Below are positions 25,139 through 34,275 of a stretch of DNA of 64,000 bases, piece by piece. How positions within the stretch are numbered: the stretch's first letter is position 1; each line of letters opens with the position of its first letter. This stretch comes from Halopenitus salinus (GTDB taxonomy: Archaea > Halobacteriota > Halobacteria > Halobacteriales > Haloferacaceae). The notes beneath the pieces were generated by a model. The model saw nothing but the letters and a program-made list of their open reading frames with translations, was not told where the DNA came from and searched no databases. Location: contig NZ_JBHSXL010000008.1 of assembly GCF_042662125.1 (NCBI RefSeq), forward strand, positions 1 through 64,000, given 5' to 3'. Made by a program: the position numbers and the translations under genes.

Positions 25139-26425
25139 GTGAGCAACTCGACGATCCGCCGCGCCTGGTCGGACCCGTACCGCCGGCGCTGGGTGCTGTG
25201 GGGCATCCTCGCCGTCTCGTTCCTGCTCGTCAACGTCTACCGGCTCTCGACGGCGGTGCTCGCCGGCGACCTGATGGACGCGCTCGGAACGACGGGGGCC
25301 CAGCTCGGGACGCTGCACGCGATGTTCTTTCTCGTCTACGCGCTGTTGCAGATCCCGACCGGCGTGCTCGTCGACCGGATCGGCCCCAGGATGACGGCAG
25401 CGAGCGGCGGGGCCGTGATGAACGTCGGGGCGATCTGGTTCGCGCTCGCGGACACCTACGTCTCGGCGCTGGGCGGCCGGTTCCTGGTGGGCCTCGGCGG
25501 GAGCGTCATCTTCGTCTCGCTGCTCGGCTTCTGTGCGAACTGGTACCGCGTCGACGAGTTCGGCACGATGAACGGGATCTCCTTCGGGGTGAGCGGCGTC
25601 GGCGGCATCCTCGCGACGACGCCGCTCGCCGTGGCGGTCTCGCTCGCGGGTTGGCGGACGGTCCTCCTCGGACTCGCGGGGTTCGGGCTGGCCATGTCGG
25701 CGCTCGTCGTTCTCCTCGTCCGCGACTCGGCCGAGCACGCGGGGCTGGAGCCGATCGAGGACACTCCGGAACAGTCACGGCCCTCGGTCGGGGAGATACG
25801 GACGTATCTCGGCCGGATCCTCGCCGACCGATGGATCTGGGTCGCCGCGGTGATGCTCTACTGCGTCGGCGGGATCAACTTGACCCTGCTCGGCCTGTGG
25901 GGGATCCCCTACGTCGTCCAGGTCTACGGCGTGAGCGTGACGACCGCCTCGACGATCACGCTGCTCGGCGGGATCGGGACGGTGATCGGTCCCCCGGCGT
26001 TCGGGTGGGTCACGGATCGGATCGGCCGTCGCTCGGAGTTCATCCTCGCGTCGACGGTGGGGTATACGATCGCCGTCGGGACCATCGCACTCCTCGGCGA
26101 CCCCCCGCTCGTCGTCGTCGGAGCGGCGTTCTTCCTGGTCGGCGCCCTCTTCGGCGCCGTCGTGTTGACCTACCCGATGGTCCGCGAGCGCTTCGACGAG
26201 CGCGCGAGCGGGATCGCGTTGGGGACGATAAACGGGGCCGCGTTCTTCGGGGCGGCGTCGTTCCCGACGCTCATGGGCTGGGTCCTCGACGTCTACTGGA
26301 CCGGCGAACTGCTCGACGGCGTCCGCGTGTACACGATGGCCGGCTACCGCGTCGCGTTCGCGATCGGGACGCTCGCCGGCGTCGTGGCGTTGGTCTGTGC
26401 GGTCCGGATCCACCGAACGGCCTGA
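25139..26425 (+). CDS. Major facilitator superfamily transporter
   Basis: The 428-residue protein has twelve predicted membrane helices. Loop 2-3 carries an MFS motif A-like GVLVDRIGPRMT, and the equivalent in the second half is GWVTDRIGRRSEF, which matches the two-fold repeat of the superfamily. It resembles nitrate/oxalate-type or general anion:proton transporters, but no substrate can be assigned. The GTG at 25139 gives a short cytoplasmic N-terminus (SNSTIRRAWSDPYRRRW). A frame from 25031 would read through the repeat module and is unlikely. Confidence 0.85.
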   Translation: MSNSTIRRAWSDPYRRRWVLWGILAVSFLLVNVYRLSTAVLAGDLMDALGTTGAQLGTLHAMFFLVYALLQIPTGVLVDRIGPRMTAASGGAVMNVGAIWFALADTYVSALGGRFLVGLGGSVIFVSLLGFCANWYRVDEFGTMNGISFGVSGVGGILATTPLAVAVSLAGWRTVLLGLAGFGLAMSALVVLLVRDSAEHAGLEPIEDTPEQSRPSVGEIRTYLGRILADRWIWVAAVMLYCVGGINLTLLGLWGIPYVVQVYGVSVTTASTITLLGGIGTVIGPPAFGWVTDRIGRRSEFILASTVGYTIAVGTIALLGDPPLVVVGAAFFLVGALFGAVVLTYPMVRERFDERASGIALGTINGAAFFGAASFPTLMGWVLDVYWTGELLDGVRVYTMAGYRVAFAIGTLAGVVALVCAVRIHRTA

Positions 26426-26486
26426 GTCGTGCGGACCGAGCCGCACGGCCACGTCCCGAGCCGTGGAAGGCCATCCGACGCCCGTC

Positions 26487-27563
26487 TCACCGGGTGAGCG
26501 GCATGTTGTAGGACGTCTCCTCGGCCATCACGTGCTCCCAGGTGCGCTCGCACGCACACGAGACCTGCTCGAAGACGCTCGGGTCCTGTCGGAGGTCGAA
26601 GTCCTTGATCGCGGTCTGGACGCGGTCGTCACACTCCCCGCAGTTGTGCGCGCCGCGGTCGGAGCCGTGTCCGACCGGGTCGGAGACGACGATCCCGTCG
26701 ACGTCGGCGGTCTCCTCGAGGACGTGTGCGACGCTCCAGAGCCACGGCGGCCGGTAGCCCCCCTCGAAGAACAGCTCGTCCACCATCGTGTACCGCTGGA
26801 CGTTACACGGGTTCATCGAGACGGTGTGACATCCCTCGACGTCGACACAGCGGCGCACGGAGGAAACCATGTCCGAGACCGCCTCGGGCTCCGCGAGGAA
26901 CGGCGGCTTCATCAGGAGGTACGCCTTCACGCCGGCGCCGACGGAGACGGCCTCCGCGCAGGCGGCCTCGAAGTCCGCGAACTCGAAGTACTTGTTCACA
27001 CAGTCCCGGCGGACGCGATCGGTGGCCGTCTCCAGACCGATTGCGACGTCCGTCTCGAGGCCGACCTCGGTGAAATCCGATACGGAATCCGCCTCGACGA
27101 AGTCGGGCAGCGACTCGACGACGATCCGGTCGCGATCGGCGAAGGTATCGGCGATGGCGGCGCGCGTCTCGGCGGGGACCTCGCGCTCGTCGAGGAACGA
27201 TCCGGAGGTGTAGATCTTGACGAGCTCCGAGGGGTACTCGGCGTTGTTCCGCTCGTGGGCGAGGCAGGCGTCGATCTGGTCCATCAGCGCCTCGTGGGGG
27301 ACGCTGCCGCCCTCGACGGATTCGGCGACGTAGCCGCACATCGTACAGCCGCCGGCGCGGGCCCACCGGCAGCCGCCGGTGTTGAGGATGATCGTGAGCG
27401 ACTGGCGGACGCCGTCGGGGGTGTTGTCCTCGTCGATCCACACCCGGGTCGGCTCGTGGGGGTCGTAGGTCTCCTCGCGCTCGGCGCGGACGTCGCGCAT
27501 CACGGCGTTGTGCGCGTCCATGCCGCGCCCCTGCTCGTAGGCGTCGGGGGTCGGAGTGCTCAT
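26487..27563 (-). CDS. Archaeosine biosynthesis radical SAM protein RaSEA
   Basis: The 358-residue radical SAM enzyme has a cluster motif of the form C-x7-C-x2-C (CRWARAGGCTMCGY, near residues 66-79) instead of the common C-x3-C-x2-C, as in the TIGR01210 family. RaSEA forms a complex with ArcS and converts the lysine adduct of preQ0 in tRNA to archaeosine. Further landmarks are YTSGSFLDEREVP, GLETATDRVRRDCVNKYF and a C-terminal Cys-rich stretch (HNCGECDD, VSCACERTW). The start is the ATG at 27563. It complements tgtA at 53192-54682 in the same pathway. Confidence 0.93.
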   Translation of the reverse strand: MSTPTPDAYEQGRGMDAHNAVMRDVRAEREETYDPHEPTRVWIDEDNTPDGVRQSLTIILNTGGCRWARAGGCTMCGYVAESVEGGSVPHEALMDQIDACLAHERNNAEYPSELVKIYTSGSFLDEREVPAETRAAIADTFADRDRIVVESLPDFVEADSVSDFTEVGLETDVAIGLETATDRVRRDCVNKYFEFADFEAACAEAVSVGAGVKAYLLMKPPFLAEPEAVSDMVSSVRRCVDVEGCHTVSMNPCNVQRYTMVDELFFEGGYRPPWLWSVAHVLEETADVDGIVVSDPVGHGSDRGAHNCGECDDRVQTAIKDFDLRQDPSVFEQVSCACERTWEHVMAEETSYNMPLTR

Positions 27564-27628
27564 TACGTCCCGATCCGGGACGACCGCCTAAAGCCGCTTC
27601 GTCCGGCGGGAGCCGCGGCCGGTTCGGA

Positions 27629-28819
27629 TCAGTAGTCGAGGTCGAGCGCCCAGTTGACCGCGAGCGAGACGGCGACGAGCGCAAGGAGGACGGCGAGGAA
27701 CCCGAAGGAGATCCCCCAGTCGAACCGGTCGGCGAGGAACCCCATCACGACGGATCCCAGCGAGGCGACGATCATGTAGACGGTCCGAACGAGCCCGAAT
27801 CCGGCGCTTCGTTCGTCGGCCGTCATCTCCTCGAAGAACCGGGGCAACACGGCCGGGCCGAAGCTCATGGCGAAGCCCACGAGGACCGACCCGACCGCGA
27901 GGACGACGAGCCCGTCCTCGAGCGTCAACGCCGCGATCCCGACGACGCCGGCGAGCATGCAGCCGGCAGTGACCCCGTCGCGTCCCAGGCGGTCCGCGAG
28001 GATCCCGACGCCGACCTGGCCGATCCCCTGGGCGACGAAGTACAGCGAGAAGAGCGCGCCGGCGAGCGCGGTCGAGTAGCCGTGGCGCTCGACGAGCAGG
28101 GTCGGCAGGAACGAGGCGACCCCCTGCCAGGCGAACTCGCCGACGAGGGCGAGCCAGAGCGTAAAGAGGATCGAGGGCCGCGAGAGCAGGTCGACCATCG
28201 GCTCGAGTCGAAACCGGTCGCGAAGCGACTCGTCGATCCGGCGTGGATCGACCGGCCGCACGCGCCAGGCGAACAGCACGACCGTTGGGATCCCGATCGC
28301 GGCGGTGATCGCGACCGCCGGTCGCCACCCGTACCGGTTCGCGATCCAGGCGACGGCGACGGGCGTCGCGAGCCCCGCGACCGTCCCGCCGGCGTTGTGG
28401 ATCCCGATCGCGCTTCCCACGTCGTCGTAGAGCCGCGAGACGAGCGTCGTGGCGACGCTGAAGTGGAGTCCCGCAAGCGCGCCGAGCAGGATCGCGGCGA
28501 GGAAGAAGACGGGAAAGACGGGCGCCAGCGCCACGACCAGACAGGCGACCGCGGTCCCGCCGACGGAGACGAGGACGACCGTCCGGTCGCCGTAGCGGTC
28601 GGCGAGCACCCCGCTCGGATACTGGACGAGCCCGTAGGCGAGCCACATCCCGCTCAGGGCGACGCCGATGGCGGCGTTCGAGACCCCGAACTCGTCCGTG
28701 ATCGCCGGCACGACCGGGCTGATCGCCAGGCGGCCGACCATCGTGACGAGGAACGCGAGCGTACACAGCGTGAGGACGGTGTCGCGATACCGCCACGTCG
28801 GGAGCCAGCGAGCCTGCAC
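27629..28819 (-). CDS. Major facilitator superfamily transporter
   Basis: The 396-residue protein has twelve membrane helices and the motif A loop GVLADRYGDRTVV after helix 2, with GILADRLGRDGVT in the second half. The alternating small-residue helices suggest a drug/metabolite or sugar-type MFS exporter; the substrate is unknown. The GTG at 28819 gives a compact N-terminus (MQARWLPTWRYRDTVLTL) directly before helix 1; the frame stays open to 28891, so the start is not certain. It is divergent from the zinc-ribbon gene at 28966. Confidence 0.83.
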   Translation of the reverse strand: MQARWLPTWRYRDTVLTLCTLAFLVTMVGRLAISPVVPAITDEFGVSNAAIGVALSGMWLAYGLVQYPSGVLADRYGDRTVVLVSVGGTAVACLVVALAPVFPVFFLAAILLGALAGLHFSVATTLVSRLYDDVGSAIGIHNAGGTVAGLATPVAVAWIANRYGWRPAVAITAAIGIPTVVLFAWRVRPVDPRRIDESLRDRFRLEPMVDLLSRPSILFTLWLALVGEFAWQGVASFLPTLLVERHGYSTALAGALFSLYFVAQGIGQVGVGILADRLGRDGVTAGCMLAGVVGIAALTLEDGLVVLAVGSVLVGFAMSFGPAVLPRFFEEMTADERSAGFGLVRTVYMIVASLGSVVMGFLADRFDWGISFGFLAVLLALVAVSLAVNWALDLDY

Positions 28820-28965
28820 CGTACTCGGGTATCGATCCCGCGGCAAAGAACGTGCGGGTCCCGGCGATCGGTTGCCGGTGAACGGACGCACCCGACGGAT
28901 GCCCGAGAGCCGCCGCGAGGCGCGTCGGGAGAAGATTGATTACGGTCACCGATCGATCGCCGAAC

Positions 28966-29247
28966 ATGGCCCCGCATTCAGACTCGCCCTCCAGCGAGAT
29001 CGAATCGACCAACGACGACGCGATCGACGATCCCGACGACGCCGGCGACGATCCCGGCTGTCCGAAGTGCGGCCACGGCGAAACCGAGGTCGGCGCGATC
29101 TCGACGACCGGCGGCGGCCTCTCGAAGATGTTCGACATCCAGACGAACAGCTTCAAGGTCGTCTCGTGTACCAACTGCGGCTACTCGGAGCTCTACCGCG
29201 ACACCACCTCCGGAGCGAGCGACATCGTCGACGTCTTCCTCGGGTGA
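28966..29247 (+). CDS. Zinc-ribbon nucleic-acid-binding-type protein
   Basis: The 93-residue protein has an acidic tail (residues 1-30) and then a four-cysteine zinc ribbon: CPKCG near residue 32, CTNCG near residue 68. Between them lies the block GGLSKMFDIQTNSFKVVSC, characteristic of the COG3478 family. It probably binds nucleic acid or a partner protein; the role is unknown. Its stop overlaps the start of the next small gene by one base (TGATG). Confidence 0.85.
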   Translation: MAPHSDSPSSEIESTNDDAIDDPDDAGDDPGCPKCGHGETEVGAISTTGGGLSKMFDIQTNSFKVVSCTNCGYSELYRDTTSGASDIVDVFLG

Positions 29248-29492
29248 TGGCGGGGGCGGGACTCGTCTCCATCGTAATCCTGCTCGCGATCGTCGCGCCG
29301 GTCGTCCTCTACCTCCTCGTGCGCTCGGAACACGACCGCCGCGAGGTGATGGACAGACGAAGCGCCGAACGAGCCGCTCGACGCGACGCCGACGAGGGTG
29401 TTCGCGAGGCCGATGACGAGCCGAGGGCTAACGGCGACGAGTGGGGCAGCGAAGACGGGGATTCGACCGCCGGGCGCGGCGGCTGGAAGTAG
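29247..29492 (+). CDS. Small single-pass membrane protein
   Basis: The 81-residue protein has one hydrophobic helix at residues 6-25 (LVSIVILLAIVAPVVLYLLV) followed by a charged, Arg/Asp/Glu-rich cytoplasmic tail. The ATG at 29247 overlaps the stop of the zinc-ribbon gene (TGATG), which suggests co-translation. I do not recognise a family. The coupling hints that the two small proteins act together. Confidence 0.65.
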   Translation: MAGAGLVSIVILLAIVAPVVLYLLVRSEHDRREVMDRRSAERAARRDADEGVREADDEPRANGDEWGSEDGDSTAGRGGWK

Positions 29493-29503
29493 CCGAGTTC
29501 GAA

Positions 29504-29863
29504 TCACTCCTCCGAGTCGGCGAAGTCGTCGTAGATCCGGTCCATCCGCGCCGCCATGACGAAGTCCGTCTCGTGGAGCCCGTCTATCGCGTGGGTCCAC
29601 ATCTCCACCGTCACCTCGCCCCACCGCAGGTGGACGTCGGGGTGGTGCCACTCCTCCTCCGCGAGTTCGCCGACCTCTATCGTGAAGTCCAACGCCTCCC
29701 GGAAGTCCTCGAACGCGTAGGTCCCCTCGAGGTGGTGGTCGTCGACGACGGTCCAGACGTCGTCGTCCAGTTCGTCGAGCAGTTCCGCGTACTCGTCCGC
29801 CGAAAGCGGGTCCTCGGCGGAGGAACACGCCTCGCACTCCCGATCCGCGAGTTCAGGGGTCAT
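29504..29863 (-). CDS. Pterin-4a-carbinolamine dehydratase-like protein
   Basis: The 119-residue protein belongs to the PCD/DCoH family, of usual length. The active-site block EEEWHHPDVHLRWGEVTVEMWTH (two His followed by Pro and a later His) is diagnostic. PCD enzymes dehydrate 4a-hydroxypterins and some act as transcriptional dimerisation cofactors. Two N-terminal cysteines (CEAC) are unusual for the family. The ATG at 29863 follows a TATA-like agatacat by about 27 bases; a longer frame is possible. It is divergent from the prepilin peptidase gene. Confidence 0.87.
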   Translation of the reverse strand: MTPELADRECEACSSAEDPLSADEYAELLDELDDDVWTVVDDHHLEGTYAFEDFREALDFTIEVGELAEEEWHHPDVHLRWGEVTVEMWTHAIDGLHETDFVMAARMDRIYDDFADSEE

Positions 29864-29975
29864 GTACGTCCGTAGGGGCTCTTTCGGCATGTATCTTGCC
29901 GGGAGGACGTGTCGCCATCCAGTCGGCGTTTCCCCCGATCCCAACCCCTTTGGCGATCGGCGGTACCGATGAGGT

Positions 29976-31031
29976 ATGTACGCGACGGCACCCGACCTGC
30001 TGCGGTTGGCCATCGTGCCGGTCCTCGCGTGGGCGGCGCTTCGCGACGTCCGGACGCGCCGGCTCCCGAACCGGATCTGGCCGCCGCTTTATGCCCTCGG
30101 AGCGGTCTGTCTCCTCTGGGAGAGTGCGCTCCGGTGGCCGCTCTCGGGGCTCGACGGGCGGCTGTTTCTCGTCAGGATCGCGATCAGCCTGCTCTTCGTC
30201 GCGCCGCTCGGGATCGGGTTCTGGTACGTCGGCGGCTTCGGCGGCGCCGACGCCAAGGCGCTGGCCGCGATCGCGATCGTCCTCCCGACCTACCCGAGCT
30301 ACGTCCTGCCGGTCGCCGGGATCCCGGCGCTTCCGGCGGTCGAGACGCACGTCGGCGTGTTCTCGTTGACCGTCCTCACGAACACCGTCCTGATCGGCGT
30401 CTGTTACCCGATCGGGCTCGGCGTCTACAACGCGCTTCGGGGGCGGTTCTCGGCCGCGATGTTCCTCGCCCGGCCGGTCGACGTCGAGCGCCTCCCCGAC
30501 CTGCATGGCCGGCTCTTCGAGACGCGCGAGGGATACACGCGGCGCGGGCTCGACCTCGACGCGCTCCGGATGTACCTCCGCTGGCGCGGCCTGACGCTCG
30601 CGGCGGTTCTCGAGGAGCCCGACCGCTATCGTGACCCGGAAACCGTCGACGAGACGTTCGATCCGACCGACGGCGGCACGCATCTGGAGCCGGCGACCGA
30701 CGGCGGCGAGGGTCCAGAGAAGCCGGGGTCAGAGCCGAAGCCGGAGTCGGAGCCGGACTCGGAGCCGGAGCCAAATCCGGACATGAACCCGGAGCCGGAC
30801 CCGGATCCCTGGGCGGCGGAGCGGTTTCTCGCGTCGATCGAGGGATCCGCCTACGGAACGGATCCCGGGACGCTCCGTGAGGGGCTCGAGACGGTCTGTG
30901 AGCCCGACCGGGACCGCGTCTGGGTCTCCCCGGGAATGCCGTTCGTGGTGCCGATGTTCCTCGGGCTCGTCGTCTCTCTCACCTACGGCGACGCGTTGTT
31001 CGCGTTCCTGCGAGCGATCGGGCTGGTGTGA
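29976..31031 (+). CDS. Prepilin/preflagellin peptidase (A24 family, PibD-like)
   Basis: The 351-residue membrane aspartyl protease should remove class III signal peptides from archaellins and pilins. The two catalytic aspartates are visible: Asp24 in LRDVRTRRLPN and Asp92 in GGFGGADAKAL, the GxGD-type motif. A Pro/Glu/Asp-rich linker of about 50 residues (near 248-285) separates the main helices from a C-terminal segment with one more membrane helix. The linker is an unusual extension. The start is the ATG at 29976. Its pilin-like substrate could be the protein at 21532. Confidence 0.9.
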   Translation: MYATAPDLLRLAIVPVLAWAALRDVRTRRLPNRIWPPLYALGAVCLLWESALRWPLSGLDGRLFLVRIAISLLFVAPLGIGFWYVGGFGGADAKALAAIAIVLPTYPSYVLPVAGIPALPAVETHVGVFSLTVLTNTVLIGVCYPIGLGVYNALRGRFSAAMFLARPVDVERLPDLHGRLFETREGYTRRGLDLDALRMYLRWRGLTLAAVLEEPDRYRDPETVDETFDPTDGGTHLEPATDGGEGPEKPGSEPKPESEPDSEPEPNPDMNPEPDPDPWAAERFLASIEGSAYGTDPGTLREGLETVCEPDRDRVWVSPGMPFVVPMFLGLVVSLTYGDALFAFLRAIGLV

Positions 31032-31073
31032 GGCCGACCGCAGGCGGACCGATCATCGGGCGATACCCGCCCG

Positions 31074-31913
31074 TCAGGCGGAGCCGCCGGCCTCGATGGT
31101 CGTCTCGCGGGTGCGGTCGCCGTCGCGCCACCGGAGGTCGAGTCGCATGCTCGGGTCCTCCAGGTCCGCGATCTCCGGATCGGAGACGGGGAACTCGAAC
31201 TTCCGGACGGCGATCTCACCGGCCGGCACCGAGATCGCGATCGCCTCCGCGGGAGCGTACGCGATCCGCGGCCCCCGGCGGTTGAGGGCGGCGACGAAGG
31301 TCCCGTCGACGTCCCCGACGTTCGAGACCGTCACCCGCGCCGTGACGGTCCCGCCGATCGAGACGGACTCGGGAGCCTCGAAGGAGACCTCGAAGTCGGT
31401 CGGCGGCCGGACGAGTCGAGCACGTGCCGCCTCGGGGAGCGCGTGCTCGCCGTCGGGACGGACGAGTCGGGCGTCCTCGGCCCCGGACAGCGGCTTGGAG
31501 AGCGGGACGGCGATCCATCCACGCGCCGCCGGATCCGACTCGGGAAGGCCGTAGGCGTCGCCGAATCCGGGCAGCGACCACGGGTCCTCCCCGATCCCGG
31601 CGGTCGCCGGGTGCGTCCCGTCCGGAGTCCCGATCGCGAACCCGTCCGCGGGATACGCCCCGGGGTCGGCGGTCTCGACGTCGGCGATCAGGTACTGTTC
31701 GTTCCGGTCGCCGTAGACGCCGTAGGAGTCCGGCGAGTCGAGCGCGACGACCGCGGGACGAACCGTCACGTCGTGGACCGTGACGCCGCCGTTCTCCCCG
31801 TCCTCGCTCCCGCTTCCGTCGCCGAAGCGACCGACGCTTCCGAGACACCCGCCGAGCGATGCGAAGGCGACGGGACAGAGCCCGGCCAGGAAGCGACGTC
31901 GGGAGGCGGTCAT
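31074..31913 (-). CDS. Tat-exported lipoprotein
   Basis: The 279-residue protein starts with a twin-arginine signal and lipobox (MTASRRRFLAGLCPVAFASLGGC, lipid-modified Cys near residue 23), as for haloarchaeal extracellular lipoproteins. The mature region is acidic with a C-terminal beta-rich, CARDB-like domain (VTARVTVSNVGDVDGTFVAAL). No enzyme motif is seen. The ATG at 31913 directly precedes the signal peptide. Function unknown. Confidence 0.82.
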   Translation of the reverse strand: MTASRRRFLAGLCPVAFASLGGCLGSVGRFGDGSGSEDGENGGVTVHDVTVRPAVVALDSPDSYGVYGDRNEQYLIADVETADPGAYPADGFAIGTPDGTHPATAGIGEDPWSLPGFGDAYGLPESDPAARGWIAVPLSKPLSGAEDARLVRPDGEHALPEAARARLVRPPTDFEVSFEAPESVSIGGTVTARVTVSNVGDVDGTFVAALNRRGPRIAYAPAEAIAISVPAGEIAVRKFEFPVSDPEIADLEDPSMRLDLRWRDGDRTRETTIEAGGSA

Positions 31914-32028
31914 GGTCCCGGCTACGCGTCCGTCCGTGAAAACACCACAATTGGCACAAAGGGGCGTTTGAGTCATCCGGGCGACGAAGCGCCACAACGG
32001 CTATGGCGTCGCCGACCCAGGTCGGCCC

Positions 32029-32604
32029 ATGGGTCCCGTCAACGAATCCGAACTCGAGTGGGACGCCGAGGAGCACGGGGAGGCGAGGTTCCGCCGCAAG
32101 CAGCTCGGCGAGGCCGGCGACGGCGAGCGGATCGGCTGTGGCCTCTACGAGCTGCCCGCCGGATCCCGCTCGTGGCCGTACCACTACCACGCCGCGAACG
32201 AGGAGGCGATGTACGTGCTCTCGGGGTCCGGATCGCTTCGGCTCGCGGGGGAAACGTACCCGATAGAGGCCGGCGACTACGTCGCGTTTCCGGCGAACGA
32301 GGCGGGCGCACATCGCGTGATCAACGACTCCGAGGAAACGCTTCGATACCTGATGGTCTCGACGATGGAGGACCCGGGCGTGACCGTGTATCCCGATTCC
32401 GGGAACTTCGGCGTCTACGTCGGATCGCCGCCCGGCGGGCGCGATTCGCGGTCGCTACACGGGTACTACGCGATCGACGACGGCGTGGACTACTGGGAGG
32501 ACGTTGCGAGCGGAGACGCTCCCGATGCGGACGCAGATTCCGACCCCGACCCCGATGCCGACACCGGATCCGATCCCGACGCCGATTCCGGAACGGTGGA
32601 GTGA
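32029..32604 (+). CDS. Cupin-domain protein
   Basis: The 191-residue protein holds one cupin barrel (about residues 25-130). The first motif is PYHYHAANEEAMYVLSGSG with metal-binding His/His/Glu, and the second is GDYVAFPANEAGAHRVIN with the final His. The C-terminal 25 residues are an acidic Asp/Pro tail (DADADSDPDPDADTG). Cupins act as isomerases, epimerases or sensors; the substrate is unknown. It starts at the ATG at 32029 and lies upstream of hisI. Confidence 0.85.
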   Translation: MGPVNESELEWDAEEHGEARFRRKQLGEAGDGERIGCGLYELPAGSRSWPYHYHAANEEAMYVLSGSGSLRLAGETYPIEAGDYVAFPANEAGAHRVINDSEETLRYLMVSTMEDPGVTVYPDSGNFGVYVGSPPGGRDSRSLHGYYAIDDGVDYWEDVASGDAPDADADSDPDPDADTGSDPDADSGTVE

Positions 32605-32657
32605 ACACGGCCGCGGACCCCAAAAGGCCTATTCGACCGGTCCGCCTCGAGTGTCGT

Positions 32658-33047
32658 ATGAGCGAATCCGAAAGCGGGATCGAGGAGGCCGAAGTCGACG
32701 TCGACTTCGGCGAGGACGGTCTCGTCCCCGCGATCGCCCAGGACGCGGACTCCGGGGAGGTGTTGATGCTCGCGTACGTCTCGCCAGAGGCGCTCGACCG
32801 GACCCTCGAGACGGGCGAGGCCCACTACTACTCCCGCTCGCGCGAGGAGCTGTGGCACAAGGGCGGGACCTCCGGACACGTCCAGTCGATCGAGGAGGTG
32901 CGGGTGGACTGCGACGAGGACACGCTTTTGTACCTCGTCGACCAGACGGGCGGCGCCTGCCACACCGGCCACCGGTCGTGTTTCCACCGGACGATCGACG
33001 GCGAGCACGTCGGCGAACGGGTCTTCGAGCCCGACGAGGTGTACTGA
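32658..33047 (+). CDS. hisI: Phosphoribosyl-AMP cyclohydrolase
   Basis: The 129-residue enzyme opens the adenine ring of PR-AMP in histidine synthesis. It has the PR-AMP cyclohydrolase blocks SGEVLMLAYVSPEALDRTLETGEAHYYSRSREELWHKGGTSGH. The three zinc-binding cysteines are in VRVDCDEDTLLYLVDQTGGACHTGHRSCF. It is a stand-alone protein without the hisE domain fused in many bacteria. The start is the ATG at 32658. Confidence 0.95.
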   Translation: MSESESGIEEAEVDVDFGEDGLVPAIAQDADSGEVLMLAYVSPEALDRTLETGEAHYYSRSREELWHKGGTSGHVQSIEEVRVDCDEDTLLYLVDQTGGACHTGHRSCFHRTIDGEHVGERVFEPDEVY

Positions 33048-33074
33048 CGATGCGTACCCGGGAGGCGGAGTGAG

Positions 33075-34274
33075 ATGACGGACTCGCGAGCGGCGGACGA
33101 GGACGAGGGGACCCACGTCGAGCCGGGCGAACCCGCGGTCGGGGAGGCGGACGAGGCGGTGACGAGGGCAGCCCGCGCCGCCGCCGAGCTGCGCGAGCGC
33201 TACGACGAGCGCCACGCCATCGAGGACCGGATCGAGGAGATCGGACGCGAACGCGTCGAGGCGGCCGCGGACGGGTATCGGACCGCGATCCGGGTGCTCG
33301 ACCGATACGAGGAGGACGCGACGGGAACCGGCGACTTCGAGTCGTACGTCCGGTTCGAAAGCGAGTTCGACGCGGCGACGAACGTGGACGAGGACGTGCC
33401 CGCGGGCGACGCCTTCGAGGCGGCCGACGAGGCGGCCGACAAACGGCGGCTCTCGACGGAGGACTTCGAGGCCGCACGCGAGGCGCTCGAGCCGGCGGGG
33501 GAGTACGTCGACCTGCTCGAGCGACGCGACGAGGCGATCGACGCGTACCGGCGAGCGAGACACGACGCGCGGGAGGCGCGCGACGAGCTCGCAGAGCACG
33601 TCTCTGAGCTCGAGCGGATCGAGGAACACGCCGACGTCGACCTCGACGCGCCGGTCGAGGAGCTGGAGGAGCCGATCGAGGCGTACAACGAGGCCGTCGA
33701 GGAGGACTTCGAGACGCTTCTGAAAGCCGAGAGCGCGCGGGAGGTCTTCGACGTCCTCGAGACCGCGGAGCGCTATCCGCTCGTCGAGGTCGACCGACCG
33801 CCCGCGGACCTGCGGGAGTACGTCGCGGAGCACGCCGCCGGGGAGGAGCCGCTCCGGACGCTTCTGGAGTACGCGGACTACTCGCCCTCGAAGCTCGACC
33901 ACTACGTCGAGGACCCCGGCGCGCTCCGGACCGCGGTCGCGGTCCACCGGACGTGGATCGACCGGCTCGACGGCGAGCCGTTCAGGGTCGAGTGCCCCCC
34001 GAAGCCGGCCGAGGAGCTCCGTTACCGGATCAAGGAGCTCACCCCGATCGTCTCCCGGTTCGCCGACGAGGAGACGGTGGCGCTGTTGCGCGCGGTCGAC
34101 GACCTGACGCGGTCCGAGGAGTACGAGTCGCTGCGGGAGGCCGCGACCGTCCGTGCCGAACTCGACGACGAGGAGCTGTCGCTTCTCGTCTCCGGTGTGA
34201 TCCACGACCGCCTGACGACGGCGCGTGACGTCCTCGACCTCCTCGAGTCGGTGATCGCGGAGACGGAGGAGTGA
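33075..34274 (+). CDS. Coiled-coil protein of unknown function
   Basis: The 399-residue acidic protein has long heptad-like helices (residues 30-75 and 110-200) and a helical C-terminus (DYSPSKLDHYVEDPGALRTAVAVHRTWIDRL). It resembles haloarchaea-specific proteins without assigned function. No catalytic or metal motif is seen. The ATG at 33075 lies 27 bases after hisI and on the same strand; an operon is possible. Confidence 0.7.
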   Translation: MTDSRAADEDEGTHVEPGEPAVGEADEAVTRAARAAAELRERYDERHAIEDRIEEIGRERVEAAADGYRTAIRVLDRYEEDATGTGDFESYVRFESEFDAATNVDEDVPAGDAFEAADEAADKRRLSTEDFEAAREALEPAGEYVDLLERRDEAIDAYRRARHDAREARDELAEHVSELERIEEHADVDLDAPVEELEEPIEAYNEAVEEDFETLLKAESAREVFDVLETAERYPLVEVDRPPADLREYVAEHAAGEEPLRTLLEYADYSPSKLDHYVEDPGALRTAVAVHRTWIDRLDGEPFRVECPPKPAEELRYRIKELTPIVSRFADEETVALLRAVDDLTRSEEYESLREAATVRAELDDEELSLLVSGVIHDRLTTARDVLDLLESVIAETEE

Positions 34275-34275
34275 G

